Shown here: in pieces, positions 48,814-58,524 of the stretch
How positions within the stretch are numbered: position 1 is the stretch's first letter
How the letters are laid out: each line of letters opens with the position of its first letter
NCBI GenBank assembly: GCA_024227135.1
Contig: JAAELC010000293.1
Span: forward strand, 1-60,858
DNA from: Gammaproteobacteria bacterium
GTDB taxonomy: Bacteria > Pseudomonadota > Gammaproteobacteria > Chromatiales > Chromatiaceae
Direction: 5' to 3'
DNA length: 60,858 bases
Notes under the pieces: model-generated
What the model was told of the DNA's origin: nothing
The model's database searches: none
Seen by the model: only the letters and a program-made list of their open reading frames with translations
Program-made: the position numbers and the translations under genes

Positions 48814-49368
48814 ATGAAGCGGCAGGATATACCCAATCTGGTCAGCGTGCTCCGGATCTTTTTATCGATACCGGTAGTCTGGTCCATGCTGGAATTTCGC
48901 TTTGATATCGCCTTGATACTTTTTGCGGTGGCCGGAATATCTGATGGATTGGACGGGTATCTGGCGAAACACTACGGGTGGCAGAGCCGGTTGGGTGGGT
49001 TATTGGACCCGCTGGCTGACAAGATCCTTCTGGTGTCGAGTTATCTGACGCTGGCGATACTGGGAATGATACCCATGTTGCTGATGCTGCTGGTGATCCT
49101 CCGTGATCTGGTGATTGTGACCGGGGCGTTGGTTTACAACTTCCGGGTCCGGGAACTCGATGCTGATCCAAGCCCGATCAGTAAGATCAATACGTTTACA
49201 CAGATCCTTCTGGTGCTGGTGGTTGTACTGGACCAGGGGTTGACTGAGTTGCCCGGTACTGTTATCCAGTGGATGATCTGGGCTGTCTATGGGACTACCA
49301 TAGCCAGTGGTGTTAACTATGTCTGGGTCTGGACTCACCGTGCTGTTCAGCATCACCGGCAGGATTAA
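48814..49368 (+). CDS. CDP-alcohol phosphatidyltransferase family protein
   Basis: 184 residues, about five membrane helices. The catalytic motif D-G-x2-D-G-x2-A-[KR]-x8-G-x3-D-x3-D is present as SDGLDGYLAKHYGWQSRLGG followed by LLDPLADK, giving the metal-binding aspartates of PgsA/CdsA-partner enzymes. It attaches an alcohol such as glycerol-3-phosphate to CDP-diacylglycerol in phospholipid synthesis; it may not be the main PgsA, since genes in this purM-DUF2066-hda context often encode a second homologue. ATG 48814 gives the usual N-terminus (DIPNLVSVLRIFLSIPVV). Confidence 0.9.
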   Translation: MKRQDIPNLVSVLRIFLSIPVVWSMLEFRFDIALILFAVAGISDGLDGYLAKHYGWQSRLGGLLDPLADKILLVSSYLTLAILGMIPMLLMLLVILRDLVIVTGALVYNFRVRELDADPSPISKINTFTQILLVLVVVLDQGLTELPGTVIQWMIWAVYGTTIASGVNYVWVWTHRAVQHHRQD

Positions 49369-49372
49369 GAGA

Positions 49373-49429
49373 GATCAATCAACTTGATCCTCCCTTGAGT
49401 GAGCGGATCGGGATCCGATTGAACCAGTA
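49373..49429. terminator. Hairpins between the convergent phosphatidyltransferase and hda genes
   Basis: Two short palindromes, GATCAATCAACTTGATC and CGGATCGGGATCCG, fill the 76-base convergent gap. Either could act as a bidirectional terminator, although no T-run is present. Confidence 0.35.
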
Positions 49430-49444
49430 TCGGCCAGGATCGGT

Positions 49445-50140
49445 CTAATCCTGATCCAGCAGGGTCTTGACAAAGGGTATGGTTAGTTTTCGACCGGCCG
49501 CCAGAGAGGCGAGATCCAACCGTTCCAGGGTCGCCAGCAGTGACCCGATGTCCCGGGGAGTTCGCTTGAGGATGAAGTGAGCGGTTTCCAATGGGAGCGT
49601 CAGACCCCTTTCTTTGGCCCTTATGATCAGTAATTGGACTTTATCCTGGTCCTTGAGCGGGTGCAGTCGGTGGCATAGCCCCCCACCCAATCGGGAATGA
49701 AGGTCCGGCAGTATGATTTGCAATTCGCTGTGATTTCTGTCGGCACTGACGACCATGTGGGATTGCCTGTCATGCAACTGATTGAACAGGTGAAACAAAG
49801 CCTCTTCCCATGGTTTCAGCCCGCAGATCAGCTGGACATCATCGAGACAGACCATGTCCAGATCACCCAGGTTCTTCATGATTTCCGGTGTAAACTGGTC
49901 CGTCAGTTCAAGGGGCAGGTAGGCTATTCGCCGGCCCATTTGGCTGCCTGCGCTGCATGCAGCCTGTAACAGGTGGCTTTTACCCGAGCCTTTCGAACCC
50001 CACAGATAGAGAAAACGCTCCCCCTGTAACCGAACACAGTTTCTGATCGATGAGAGTGTGTGCGCGTTGTCACCCATTACGAAACCGTCAAGGCTTGCGC
50101 TTTCCTTGAAGGATATGTCGAGTGGGAGTTGTGGAATCAT
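49445..50140 (-). CDS. hda: DnaA regulatory inactivator Hda
   Basis: 231 residues, related to the AAA+ domain of DnaA. Walker A is GSKGSGKSHLL, Walker B region MVCLDDVQLICG. The N-terminal MIPQLPLDISFK includes the QLPLDI clamp-binding motif that docks Hda on the beta sliding clamp; LPDLHSRLGGGL and PRDIGSLLATLERLD follow the Hda pattern. Hda with the clamp stimulates ATP hydrolysis by DnaA and so limits re-initiation of replication. Length is normal. Confidence 0.95.
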   Translation of the reverse strand: MIPQLPLDISFKESASLDGFVMGDNAHTLSSIRNCVRLQGERFLYLWGSKGSGKSHLLQAACSAGSQMGRRIAYLPLELTDQFTPEIMKNLGDLDMVCLDDVQLICGLKPWEEALFHLFNQLHDRQSHMVVSADRNHSELQIILPDLHSRLGGGLCHRLHPLKDQDKVQLLIIRAKERGLTLPLETAHFILKRTPRDIGSLLATLERLDLASLAAGRKLTIPFVKTLLDQD

Positions 50141-50214
50141 TCGTTGGAGCAGGGTAGCCGGATATCGTTTGGTGTCTGGGTTGTCTTGGTGTCAGCCGGA
50201 TCCTTGGTGGGGAT

Positions 50215-51170
<956 letters not shown>

Positions 51171-51247
51171 AGGTCGGTCTCTCTGAGATTACGGTCAATC
51201 CTTTATTGTAACCAACGTGGGAGATGAAGAAAAAGTGAGCTGTCCCA

Positions 51248-52519
51248 ATGCCTGACCAGAGCTTACCGAAAGCTGTTACCGGACAGTTGTCGAAACTGCT
51301 TACGGATGCTGTGAGTTTCCTGAAACTGCTGATGAGGCGTTTTATCGCTGACCAGGGGCTCCCCAATGCGGCTTCTCTGACCTACACTACGTTACTTTCC
51401 CTGGTTCCATTGACAGCGGTCAGTCTGGCAGTTTTCGCTGCATTTCCAATTTCAGATCGCCTGGCTGAGCAGGCCCAGAACTTCATCTTCAACAACTTCG
51501 TACCGACTTCCGGCCAGGTGGTCCAGCGATACCTGCTGGAGTTCAGCCAGAATGCATCGAAGATGACAGGGGCTGGGTTTGTGTTTCTAATCGTCGTGGC
51601 ATTGATGATGATGGCCAATATAGACGCTTCCATCAATATGATATGGCGGGCTGGCCGGAAACGGCGTCCTCTTTACCTGTTCATGACCTACTGGGCGATT
51701 CTCACCCTTGGGCCGCTGCTGATCGGGATGAGCGTCGTCGCCACTTCGTATCTGGTATCGCTTCCATTTATCTCCGGGGCCGCCAACGGGGCGCTCAGCC
51801 TCAGACTGCTGAGTCTGATGCCTTTTATATTGTCTGCTGTTGCTTTCACCCTGTTATATCTTATCGTCCCAAACCGCAGGGTGCCGCTACGGCATGGGGT
51901 GGCAGGTGGCTTAGTGGCCGCGTTTTTGTTTGAGTTTGCAAAGCAGGGTTTCGTATTCTATGTCACTCGATTTCCAACCTATCAGGCGATCTACGGCGCC
52001 CTGGCGTTTATACCGATATTTCTGATATGGATATATGTTTCCTGGGTGGTTACACTCCTTGGCGCTGAGTTTACCTATTGTCTCGGGGTGGTCAGAGATC
52101 GCTACTGCAAGGATGTGTTTGGCAGGGGAAGCGAGTTTCTGCTGGCTTATCGGATGCTGGAAAAGTTGTGGGAAGCACAACAGCAAGGCCAGGCCTTATC
52201 GTTGGGGGTGTTGTCAAACCAGCTGGACGATGTTTCTGAAGAACGGCTGGAAGTGCTTTTGATGTATCTTCAGAAGGCGTCCCTGGTGCTCCGGACCCGG
52301 GAAGGAGGCTGGGCGCTGGCAAGAGATCTTTCCAGTGTCAGACTGATGGACCTCTACCGTTCCCATGAGTTTGTGCTGCCCGGGACGGCTGCTCTGGGCG
52401 GTCTCGATTCAAGCTCTGAACAGGCACTTGTCAAGTTGCTGAAAACACTGGAGAGTGAAATGCAGGGGACCCTGTCCACCTCACTCAAGAGTCTTTATAC
52501 CGATCACAGGGGCAGGTAG
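51248..52519 (+). CDS. YihY/BrkB-family inner membrane protein
   Basis: 423 residues. Six or more membrane helices in the first 290 residues with family landmarks DQGLPNAASLTYTTLLSLVP, INMIWRAGRKRRPL, FMTYWAILTLGPLLIG, VPNRRVPLRHGVAGGLVAAF and YQAIYGALAFIPIFLIWIYV. A soluble C-terminal tail of about 130 residues has winged-helix character. Formerly called ribonuclease BN; true function unknown. Divergent from the arsC-wrbA pair. Confidence 0.92.
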   Translation: MPDQSLPKAVTGQLSKLLTDAVSFLKLLMRRFIADQGLPNAASLTYTTLLSLVPLTAVSLAVFAAFPISDRLAEQAQNFIFNNFVPTSGQVVQRYLLEFSQNASKMTGAGFVFLIVVALMMMANIDASINMIWRAGRKRRPLYLFMTYWAILTLGPLLIGMSVVATSYLVSLPFISGAANGALSLRLLSLMPFILSAVAFTLLYLIVPNRRVPLRHGVAGGLVAAFLFEFAKQGFVFYVTRFPTYQAIYGALAFIPIFLIWIYVSWVVTLLGAEFTYCLGVVRDRYCKDVFGRGSEFLLAYRMLEKLWEAQQQGQALSLGVLSNQLDDVSEERLEVLLMYLQKASLVLRTREGGWALARDLSSVRLMDLYRSHEFVLPGTAALGGLDSSSEQALVKLLKTLESEMQGTLSTSLKSLYTDHRGR

Positions 52520-52533
52520 CGCATTGGTGCTGT

Positions 52534-52554
52534 CGGTCTGTTTTGATCAGACCG
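52534..52554. terminator. Hairpin between convergent genes
   Basis: CGGTCTG and CAGACCG (7 perfect pairs) flank TTTTGAT in the 59-base gap between the YihY and PilZ-like genes; possible bidirectional terminator without T-run. Confidence 0.4.
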
Positions 52555-52578
52555 GGCTCAATCCGGTTCGGTGACTGC

Positions 52579-54165
52579 TTATCGTAAGTCGTATTCAAAA
52601 CGTTCGAAACTGTGGGAGGCCTCTACCAGCTTTCCACTGCGGACAAATAGATCGGTTCCATTGTCGGATTTTACACGATAATCCGACGTCGGCCGGTAGA
52701 CGTGTCTGGACGTGAACAGGTTGCCGGGGTAGTTGCCACCCCGTTCCACCATCAGCGTGAGGTGGCTGTTGAGTTTTAGTTTTGCACCCTGTCCGCTGGG
52801 TTGGATGGTTGCGGGAATGATCTGTCCGTAGACGAACTGGATGCCCGCTCCCAGGTTTCCGTTGGCGGTGTGGGCCAGACGGCGCACCACACCCAGTCTG
52901 GGCAATAGCCTGCCTTCGGGTTTGTCCATTTGCAGAAGTAGCAGTTCCCCCACTTGCAGAAAATTCTGATGGGACGCGGGTGCAACGATTTCTACGCCAC
53001 TGGCGCTGGTATTTCGCTGTTGCCATTTATGCACGTCCAGGTCCGCGATATCTGAATCCAGACTCTGTTCCGACAGCATGCGATGTATGCCACTGATACC
53101 ACAGGTCGCGGTGAGCCAGCCTGGTTCCTGAATCCTTTTGTGGCGTCGTTTTGGAATGACGTGCCATGCCAGCAACATGTGCTGGAGCATTTGGGTGGCA
53201 GCAATGGGATTTTTCGGATCTATACCCTGGCTGGTGCCCAAATCGTCGAGCTTCCCAGCCTGCAGCAACTGACGGTGACCATTGATTGTGGTATTCAGAC
53301 GGGTGACATCAAGCAGCAGGTGGTCTGAATGATCTTCTTGCTCCGTGCCATTGTTGTAGGGGGTGGGACCACCTGAGTCGGATAAATCGACGAGAAAAAG
53401 CCCCCTGGCCGAGGGTTGATCGTCAACCGGGCCCAGGGCTGCCTCATCTGACCATTGATGGAGATAATCGTAGGCTGCCCAGACCTCACCTTGTCGCAAA
53501 TGCAGTGGATCGAGCAGTACCAGCAGCAGACTTTGTTTCAGTATCTCCCGAACTGTGGTGGTCTGTTCTGACTCATGCAGCCGGTCCTTGATGACCTCGT
53601 CCAGGAGATTCAGCCGGTCTCCCAGACAATAGAGTTCCAGGATCTCTTTCCAGTTGTTTTCCGATAATCGCCGGTAATCAGCAAAAGCAAAGATCATTTC
53701 CAGTGAAAGGCAGGCGATCGCATAGTAAAGACCGGTTGCCCGGTTTTTCTTCACGTCTTTTCGAAAACGGGATGTGTTTTCTTCTGCCACCACCAGTTTG
53801 AACCCAATGGCCAACTCGGCCACGATCTTTTCCAGCGAGACGGCCAGCTCCCGGGTTGTCTGCTCATTCCGGGGGCGGTCATGGTGAAGCGCATCATCCC
53901 GGATTCCCGTGAGAAATCGCTGGATGACGGGGAGGTAACACTGCATCAACTCCGGCCTTTGGGAAATCGGTAACGGGTGGCGGTTGAGCAGTTCCAACGA
54001 CCGGGTAATCATAGAGGCTGCGGAGCGCGGGTTGGCGATAGGGATTTCGTTCACCCATCGCCGAAGCTGTCTTGGATGGGTCAGTGTGGTTGGGTTGGCA
54101 ACCGGGTCCATGGCTGGCAATTTCAGCCCGATATGGTTCATTGTTTCACGCTTCAGTTCTGTCAT
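52579..54165 (-). CDS. PilZ-like protein with large N-terminal domain
   Basis: 528 residues, soluble. The N-terminal two thirds are mainly helical, and I do not recognise a domain there. The C-terminal region (about 385-500) looks like a PilZ c-di-GMP-binding barrel: an N-T-S-A-S-G (D/N-x-S-x2-G) motif, then LQVGELLLLQM and LGVVRRLAHTANGNLGAGIQ. The usual R-x3-R may be supplied by the KRRHKR segment upstream, but the spacing is unusual. ATG 54165 or ATG 54141 could be the start. It may act as a c-di-GMP effector alongside the CHASE2-EAL protein. Confidence 0.7.
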   Translation of the reverse strand: MTELKRETMNHIGLKLPAMDPVANPTTLTHPRQLRRWVNEIPIANPRSAASMITRSLELLNRHPLPISQRPELMQCYLPVIQRFLTGIRDDALHHDRPRNEQTTRELAVSLEKIVAELAIGFKLVVAEENTSRFRKDVKKNRATGLYYAIACLSLEMIFAFADYRRLSENNWKEILELYCLGDRLNLLDEVIKDRLHESEQTTTVREILKQSLLLVLLDPLHLRQGEVWAAYDYLHQWSDEAALGPVDDQPSARGLFLVDLSDSGGPTPYNNGTEQEDHSDHLLLDVTRLNTTINGHRQLLQAGKLDDLGTSQGIDPKNPIAATQMLQHMLLAWHVIPKRRHKRIQEPGWLTATCGISGIHRMLSEQSLDSDIADLDVHKWQQRNTSASGVEIVAPASHQNFLQVGELLLLQMDKPEGRLLPRLGVVRRLAHTANGNLGAGIQFVYGQIIPATIQPSGQGAKLKLNSHLTLMVERGGNYPGNLFTSRHVYRPTSDYRVKSDNGTDLFVRSGKLVEASHSFERFEYDLR

Positions 54166-54695
54166 GCTCTAGTTCAGTTTGGCAGTCATAGAAGTCTTTT
54201 TTTGTTCGTGCTCAGACTACTCGATCAATGGGAACACTGAATCCGCAATGATCACATTGACCGGAGTACCGGGACCTACTTACTATCGGTCGCAACGGCT
54301 GAAACTGGAGTTTTCTTTGCCTGTCAGTCGGTTGAATTCAGCCAGATTCCGTTAGTGATCAGTTCCTCCCGGTCACCAATGCCGTATCCTGTGGTTTCCC
54401 AATACTTTGGAGAGCAGTGTTCCCGGCTACGTTGCTGGTACTGATTCCGGCGGACAAGCGTTCAGTGCTTCTGTATGCGATATCAACGGGGCACCAGGCG
54501 GGTAAGCTGGACCCATTGGATTCAGCCGGCGTCTGGCTTCAAGCACTTTTCCCGGGGACGTTCTGTCTCACAGGGAGTGTCAGTACGGAGTTTGGTGCAT
54601 CGCTGACGCACAGTACAATGATACCGAACGAGCCGTTGCAACAGGATTGGATGCTATCATAGGCAGGATACTCAAACCGAGACAACGGAAGCGAA
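54166..54695. other. Divergent intergenic region between the PilZ-like gene and hisI
   Basis: 530 bases holding promoters for both genes. I see no credible ORF, RNA gene or repeat. Confidence 0.6.
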
Positions 54696-55121
54696 ATGAA
54701 ACAAACTGAAAAGATGAAAACCGGTGAGAGCATGCCTCTCACCGAGGTGCTGGCTGCACTTCCTTTCAACGCTGATGGCCTTATTCCGGCTATTGCCCAG
54801 CAGCATGACACCGGAGAAGTCCTGATGATGGCATGGATGAGCCTTGTGGCACTCGAGGAGACCCTGGAGCGGGGGCGTGTCTGCTATTGGTCGCGCTCGC
54901 GTCAGAAACTCTGGCGCAAGGGAGAGTCTTCCGGTCAGATTCAGGTGCTCAAGGAGATGAGTTTCGATTGTGATAGCGACACCATCCTGATGAAAGTTGA
55001 TCAAACCGGTCCAGCCTGTCATACAGGACGGCGTAGCTGTTTCTATAACGTGGTTAAGGGTGATCGGGTTGAAGTGGTTGCCGAACCCTTGATCGATCCC
55101 TCTCAACTCTACGGAAAGTAA
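54696..55121 (+). CDS. hisI: Phosphoribosyl-AMP cyclohydrolase
   Basis: 141 residues, the third enzyme of histidine synthesis, which opens the adenine ring of PR-AMP. Landmarks: GLIPAIAQQHDTGEVLMMAWM, CYWSRSRQKLWRKGESSG, the Asp-rich zinc/magnesium site DCDSDTILMKV, and the zinc Cys motifs ACHTGRRSCFY. It stands alone, without hisE or other his genes, as often in gammaproteobacteria with HisI-only arrangements. A GGAAGCGAA precedes the start; followed 14 bases later by gloB. Confidence 0.95.
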   Translation: MKQTEKMKTGESMPLTEVLAALPFNADGLIPAIAQQHDTGEVLMMAWMSLVALEETLERGRVCYWSRSRQKLWRKGESSGQIQVLKEMSFDCDSDTILMKVDQTGPACHTGRRSCFYNVVKGDRVEVVAEPLIDPSQLYGK

Positions 55122-55135
55122 CACCAGGAGCCGCC

Positions 55136-55915
55136 ATGGCCGTCATCACACCGATTCCGGCATTCGAGGACAACTACATCTGGATGATCAGCGATCCGGG
55201 AGGTACCACTGCTGCGGTAGTGGATCCGGGCGATGAGGACCCGGTACTGGAAGCCCTGGAGCACGCCGGGTTGTCCCTCGGGGCGATTCTTGTCACCCAC
55301 AAGCACGGTGATCATGTGGGTGGCGTGATGGCCCTTCGGGAGGCATTTCCCGATTGTGAGGTATACGGTCCTGCCGGGGAGCCCATCCGGGGGCTCACCC
55401 GTACCCTCGAATCCGGTGACCGGGTGATGCCACCGGGAATCGATGTGAGCTATCGGGTGATGCTCGTGCCCGGGCACACCGAGGGACATATCGCCTACTT
55501 TGGGGATAACATACTCTTTTGTGGGGATACCTTATTTGCCGCCGGTTGCGGTAGAGTTTTCAGCGGGACCCATGCACAACTCCACGATTCCCTGCAATTG
55601 ATCAGCGGTCTGCCGGCAGACACTCTGGTGTATTGCGCTCATGAATACACGTTGGCAAATATCGGTTTTGCCCGATGGGTAGAACCGGACAGTCCTGCTG
55701 TTCAGGCCAGGCTGGAAGCGGCAGAAGCCATGCGTGCGCGGGATGAGCCTACGGTGCCTTCCCTTCTTTCGCTGGAGTTGGAAACCAACCCGTTTTTGCG
55801 AACGGCCGAACCCGTGGTTATCCGGGCTGCCGAGAAATACACAGGCAAAGCGTTATCCGGTGGTGCTGATGTCTTTGCTGCGGTTAGGAATTGGAAGGAT
55901 CGGGAGTATGACTGA
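55136..55915 (+). CDS. gloB: Hydroxyacylglutathione hydrolase (glyoxalase II)
   Basis: 259 residues of metallo-beta-lactamase fold. Metal motif THKHGDHVGG (the usual THHH reads THKH here), GHTEGHIAYF, CGDTLFAAGCGRVFSGT and a distal His in YCAHEYTLANI. It hydrolyses S-lactoylglutathione to lactate and glutathione in methylglyoxal detoxification. The His-to-Lys change at the second position of the metal motif falls on a residue that is usually a zinc ligand in this family, so metal content may differ. The end overlaps the pyrC start. Confidence 0.92.
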   Translation: MAVITPIPAFEDNYIWMISDPGGTTAAVVDPGDEDPVLEALEHAGLSLGAILVTHKHGDHVGGVMALREAFPDCEVYGPAGEPIRGLTRTLESGDRVMPPGIDVSYRVMLVPGHTEGHIAYFGDNILFCGDTLFAAGCGRVFSGTHAQLHDSLQLISGLPADTLVYCAHEYTLANIGFARWVEPDSPAVQARLEAAEAMRARDEPTVPSLLSLELETNPFLRTAEPVVIRAAEKYTGKALSGGADVFAAVRNWKDREYD

Positions 55916-57254
55916 GATGTCAGGTAGAACGTTGATAAAGAATGCCAGAATGGTGAATGAGGGTCATATTCTGGAGGGGGATCTCCTGGTGCTGGGAGAT
56001 CGTATCGAGCGGATTGACAGTGAGATTCCGGCGCTGGAGGATGACCGCATGCTGGAAGCCGAGGGGCAGCTTCTGGTTCCCGGTATGATCGATGACCAGG
56101 TGCATTTTCGGGAACCGGGTGCTACCCACAAGGCGGACCTTCACACCGAATCCATGGCAGCGGTTGCCGGTGGTATCACCAGTTTCATGGATATGCCCAA
56201 CACCAATCCACAGACAGTGACCATCCAGGCCCTGGAGAACAAATTTGCCTTGGCAGCGGATAGATCTCTGGCCAACTACAGTTTCTATCTCGGTGCCACC
56301 AACGACAATCTCGAGGAAATACGTGCGCTCAAGCCTGACCAGACATGCGGCATCAAGGTTTTCATGGGTGCTTCCACGGGAAATATGCTGGTTGATAGAA
56401 AAGAAGCCCTCGAAGGGATTTTCAGAGATGCCCCGGTTTTGGTGGCAACCCATTGTGAGGATACGCCAGAGATAGAGAAGAACGAAGCTGAGTTCAGAGC
56501 GAAATATGGTGAAGATGTGCCGATGGCCTGTCATCCTGTGATTCGCAGCGCGGAAGCCTGCTACATGTCATCTTCAATGGCGGTGGATCTGGCACGGCGC
56601 CACGGTACCCGGCTGCATGTGCTCCATCTGACTACTGAACGGGAGATGGCCCTGTTTGAAGCAGGCCCCCTGGAGAATAAAAGGATTACCGCAGAGGCCT
56701 GCGTGCATCACCTGTTATTCGATGAATCAGACTATGGGATAAAAGGTTCGTTCATCAAGTGTAATCCTGCAATAAAAAGCCGCAGCGACAGGGATGCGGT
56801 CCGACAGGCGTTGAAGGAGGATCGAATCGACGTCATAGGTACCGATCATGCTCCTCACACCCTTGAGGAAAAACTCAATTCCTACTTCAAAGCTCCTGCG
56901 GGCCTGCCGCTGGTGCAGTGGGCGCTTCCCATGGCACTGGAACTCTACCATGAACGTGTCTTATCCCTGGAACAGGTCATTGAGAAGACCTGTCACGGCC
57001 CGGCAAGGCTGTTTAATATCGTTGACCGGGGTTACCTGCGGGAGGGATATTGGGCGGATCTGGTGCTGCTGGATCTCGATAGTCCCTATCGGGTGGAACG
57101 TGACTCGGTGCTCTATAAATGCGGATGGTCGCCCCTGGAGGGGTTGCGGCTGCGCTCCAGGATCAAAGCTACCCTGGTAAACGGCCGTTTTGCCTATCGG
57201 GATGGCAGGGTCAATGAGGGCGTGCGGGGGCAGCGCCTTCTCTTTGACAGGTAG
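55908..57254 (+). CDS. pyrC: Dihydroorotase (class I type)
   Basis: 448 residues from ATG 55908, which overlaps the gloB end (ATG 55917 is equally possible). Landmarks: DDQVHFREPGATHKADLHTE with the zinc histidines, GGITSFMDMPNTNP, GIKVFMGAS with the bridging Lys region, THCEDTPEI, HVLHLTTE, and IGTDHAPHTLEEK. It closes carbamoyl-aspartate to dihydroorotate in pyrimidine synthesis. Its N-terminal sequence runs in frame with an open stretch inside gloB, so a longer start should be ignored. Confidence 0.94.
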   Translation: MTEMSGRTLIKNARMVNEGHILEGDLLVLGDRIERIDSEIPALEDDRMLEAEGQLLVPGMIDDQVHFREPGATHKADLHTESMAAVAGGITSFMDMPNTNPQTVTIQALENKFALAADRSLANYSFYLGATNDNLEEIRALKPDQTCGIKVFMGASTGNMLVDRKEALEGIFRDAPVLVATHCEDTPEIEKNEAEFRAKYGEDVPMACHPVIRSAEACYMSSSMAVDLARRHGTRLHVLHLTTEREMALFEAGPLENKRITAEACVHHLLFDESDYGIKGSFIKCNPAIKSRSDRDAVRQALKEDRIDVIGTDHAPHTLEEKLNSYFKAPAGLPLVQWALPMALELYHERVLSLEQVIEKTCHGPARLFNIVDRGYLREGYWADLVLLDLDSPYRVERDSVLYKCGWSPLEGLRLRSRIKATLVNGRFAYRDGRVNEGVRGQRLLFDR

Positions 57255-57306
57255 CCTTGAGAGATAACGGGCAGGCCGCCGAAAACAGCGGTCCGTCCCC
57301 TCCCAT

Positions 57307-58158
57307 TCAGGCTATGCCAAATGCGCCCTTATCCACCCCTTCAAATGCCATGACCCTGAATCTGGAGTGGGGGTTTTCCCGGTTCAGGGTTTCGGCAATA
57401 TGCTGTGCCAGGTTCTCAACCGTAGAGTCACAGTCGACCAGGTAGCAGGAGTCGGCAGGAAGCGTCAGTTCAAAACGTCCCTGACCGGCGGTATAACCAA
57501 ATCGGTAGTAGTCCATTCCATCGGTTTCAAAGCTTGCTTCCAGGTCTTCCCTGGTTCCCAGATAGATGTCCCGCCACCTTTCTGACCATTCCTGCTCCAG
57601 GGAGGGTGATTCCTGGTCGTCTTTGAAAATCCGGATCCCAGACCGGTGACCGTGAGCGATGCGCTGGCAATTTCCATCATGATGTTTTAGCCCGTGGCTG
57701 TACCTGTACCAGGGGCCTTCGATGGATTCGGGATAAACCCTGAGGCGGACCTGCTGAATATTGGCGGGCAGTGATGGCGTAATCCTGTTCAGGATCGCCG
57801 CTTCAAGATGCTCGGGATCGACTTCAACCCCAGCGATCAGGGTCGTGGCATCATCGGGGGCCGAATGTTGAATGATCGCCCCCGACTCCATTGTCAACTC
57901 GACGATGCTTCTCTGATTATTGCTGGATATCCTGCAATCCGGATGTTTGGCGGGTAGCAGTAACTTGTGGTCGAAGTGCAGATCGATGATTTGTTTGATC
58001 TGACGTTTCACCCGGGCGAAATCCAGCACCATTCCCTGGTGGTCGAGTATCCCGTCGAGTTCCACATCCACCAGCCAGCTTTCCCCCAGGAGACCTTGCC
58101 GGGTATCCAGCACAGAAGCGTCCACGACGGTCAGTCTGCGTACGAAAAGGGTAGTCAT
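57307..58158 (-). CDS. Tandem 6-pyruvoyl-tetrahydropterin synthase/QueD-like protein
   Basis: 283 residues containing two PTPS-fold halves. The first (about 1-125) has WLVDVELDGILDHQGMVLDF and HFDHKLLLP; the second (about 130-283) has an atypical zinc region (RYSHGLKHHDGNCQRIAHGH) and ends ENPHSRFRVMAFEGVDKGAF. Classical QueD is about 120 residues, so this is a fused or duplicated version. Several catalytic residues of standard QueD are not obvious in the first half, so the reaction may differ; queuosine or pterin chemistry is likely. Confidence 0.82.
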   Translation of the reverse strand: MTTLFVRRLTVVDASVLDTRQGLLGESWLVDVELDGILDHQGMVLDFARVKRQIKQIIDLHFDHKLLLPAKHPDCRISSNNQRSIVELTMESGAIIQHSAPDDATTLIAGVEVDPEHLEAAILNRITPSLPANIQQVRLRVYPESIEGPWYRYSHGLKHHDGNCQRIAHGHRSGIRIFKDDQESPSLEQEWSERWRDIYLGTREDLEASFETDGMDYYRFGYTAGQGRFELTLPADSCYLVDCDSTVENLAQHIAETLNRENPHSRFRVMAFEGVDKGAFGIA

Positions 58159-58524
58159 GTTAAAGGCTTAGGTTCATTCATAGAGGATAATAATTCCTTG
58201 TTTTATGTCAGTTATTTTAACACTCGCCGGGTTTATCGGTGGTGCTGGCAGCCCAACCTGTTGAAATTCCATTCAAAGAAAATTCAGGCACATTTCTTGC
58301 TTTCTGTAGTTTTATATTAAGGCAGTTTCAGGCTGGTTTCTTTACTTCCCATTGTGGGTTGCAGGTACGGGGTCGATGCGTATCTTACCCGAACTTTTCT
58401 GGATGACCCGCTTATTGTCATGCTTGAAGCGTGCACCTTTTTGATTCTGTCGACGTTCGAATTGTTGGTTTCTGGTAGTTCCCGCGCAATCGGGGTAATT
58501 AAGTCTGGCAAAAGGATCGCTTAG
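58159..58524. other. Divergent intergenic region before the ExeA-OmpA gene
   Basis: 366 bases containing promoters for the PTPS-like gene and the ATPase gene. It is A+T-richer than the flanks. No repeat, RNA gene or convincing ORF was recognised. Confidence 0.6.
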
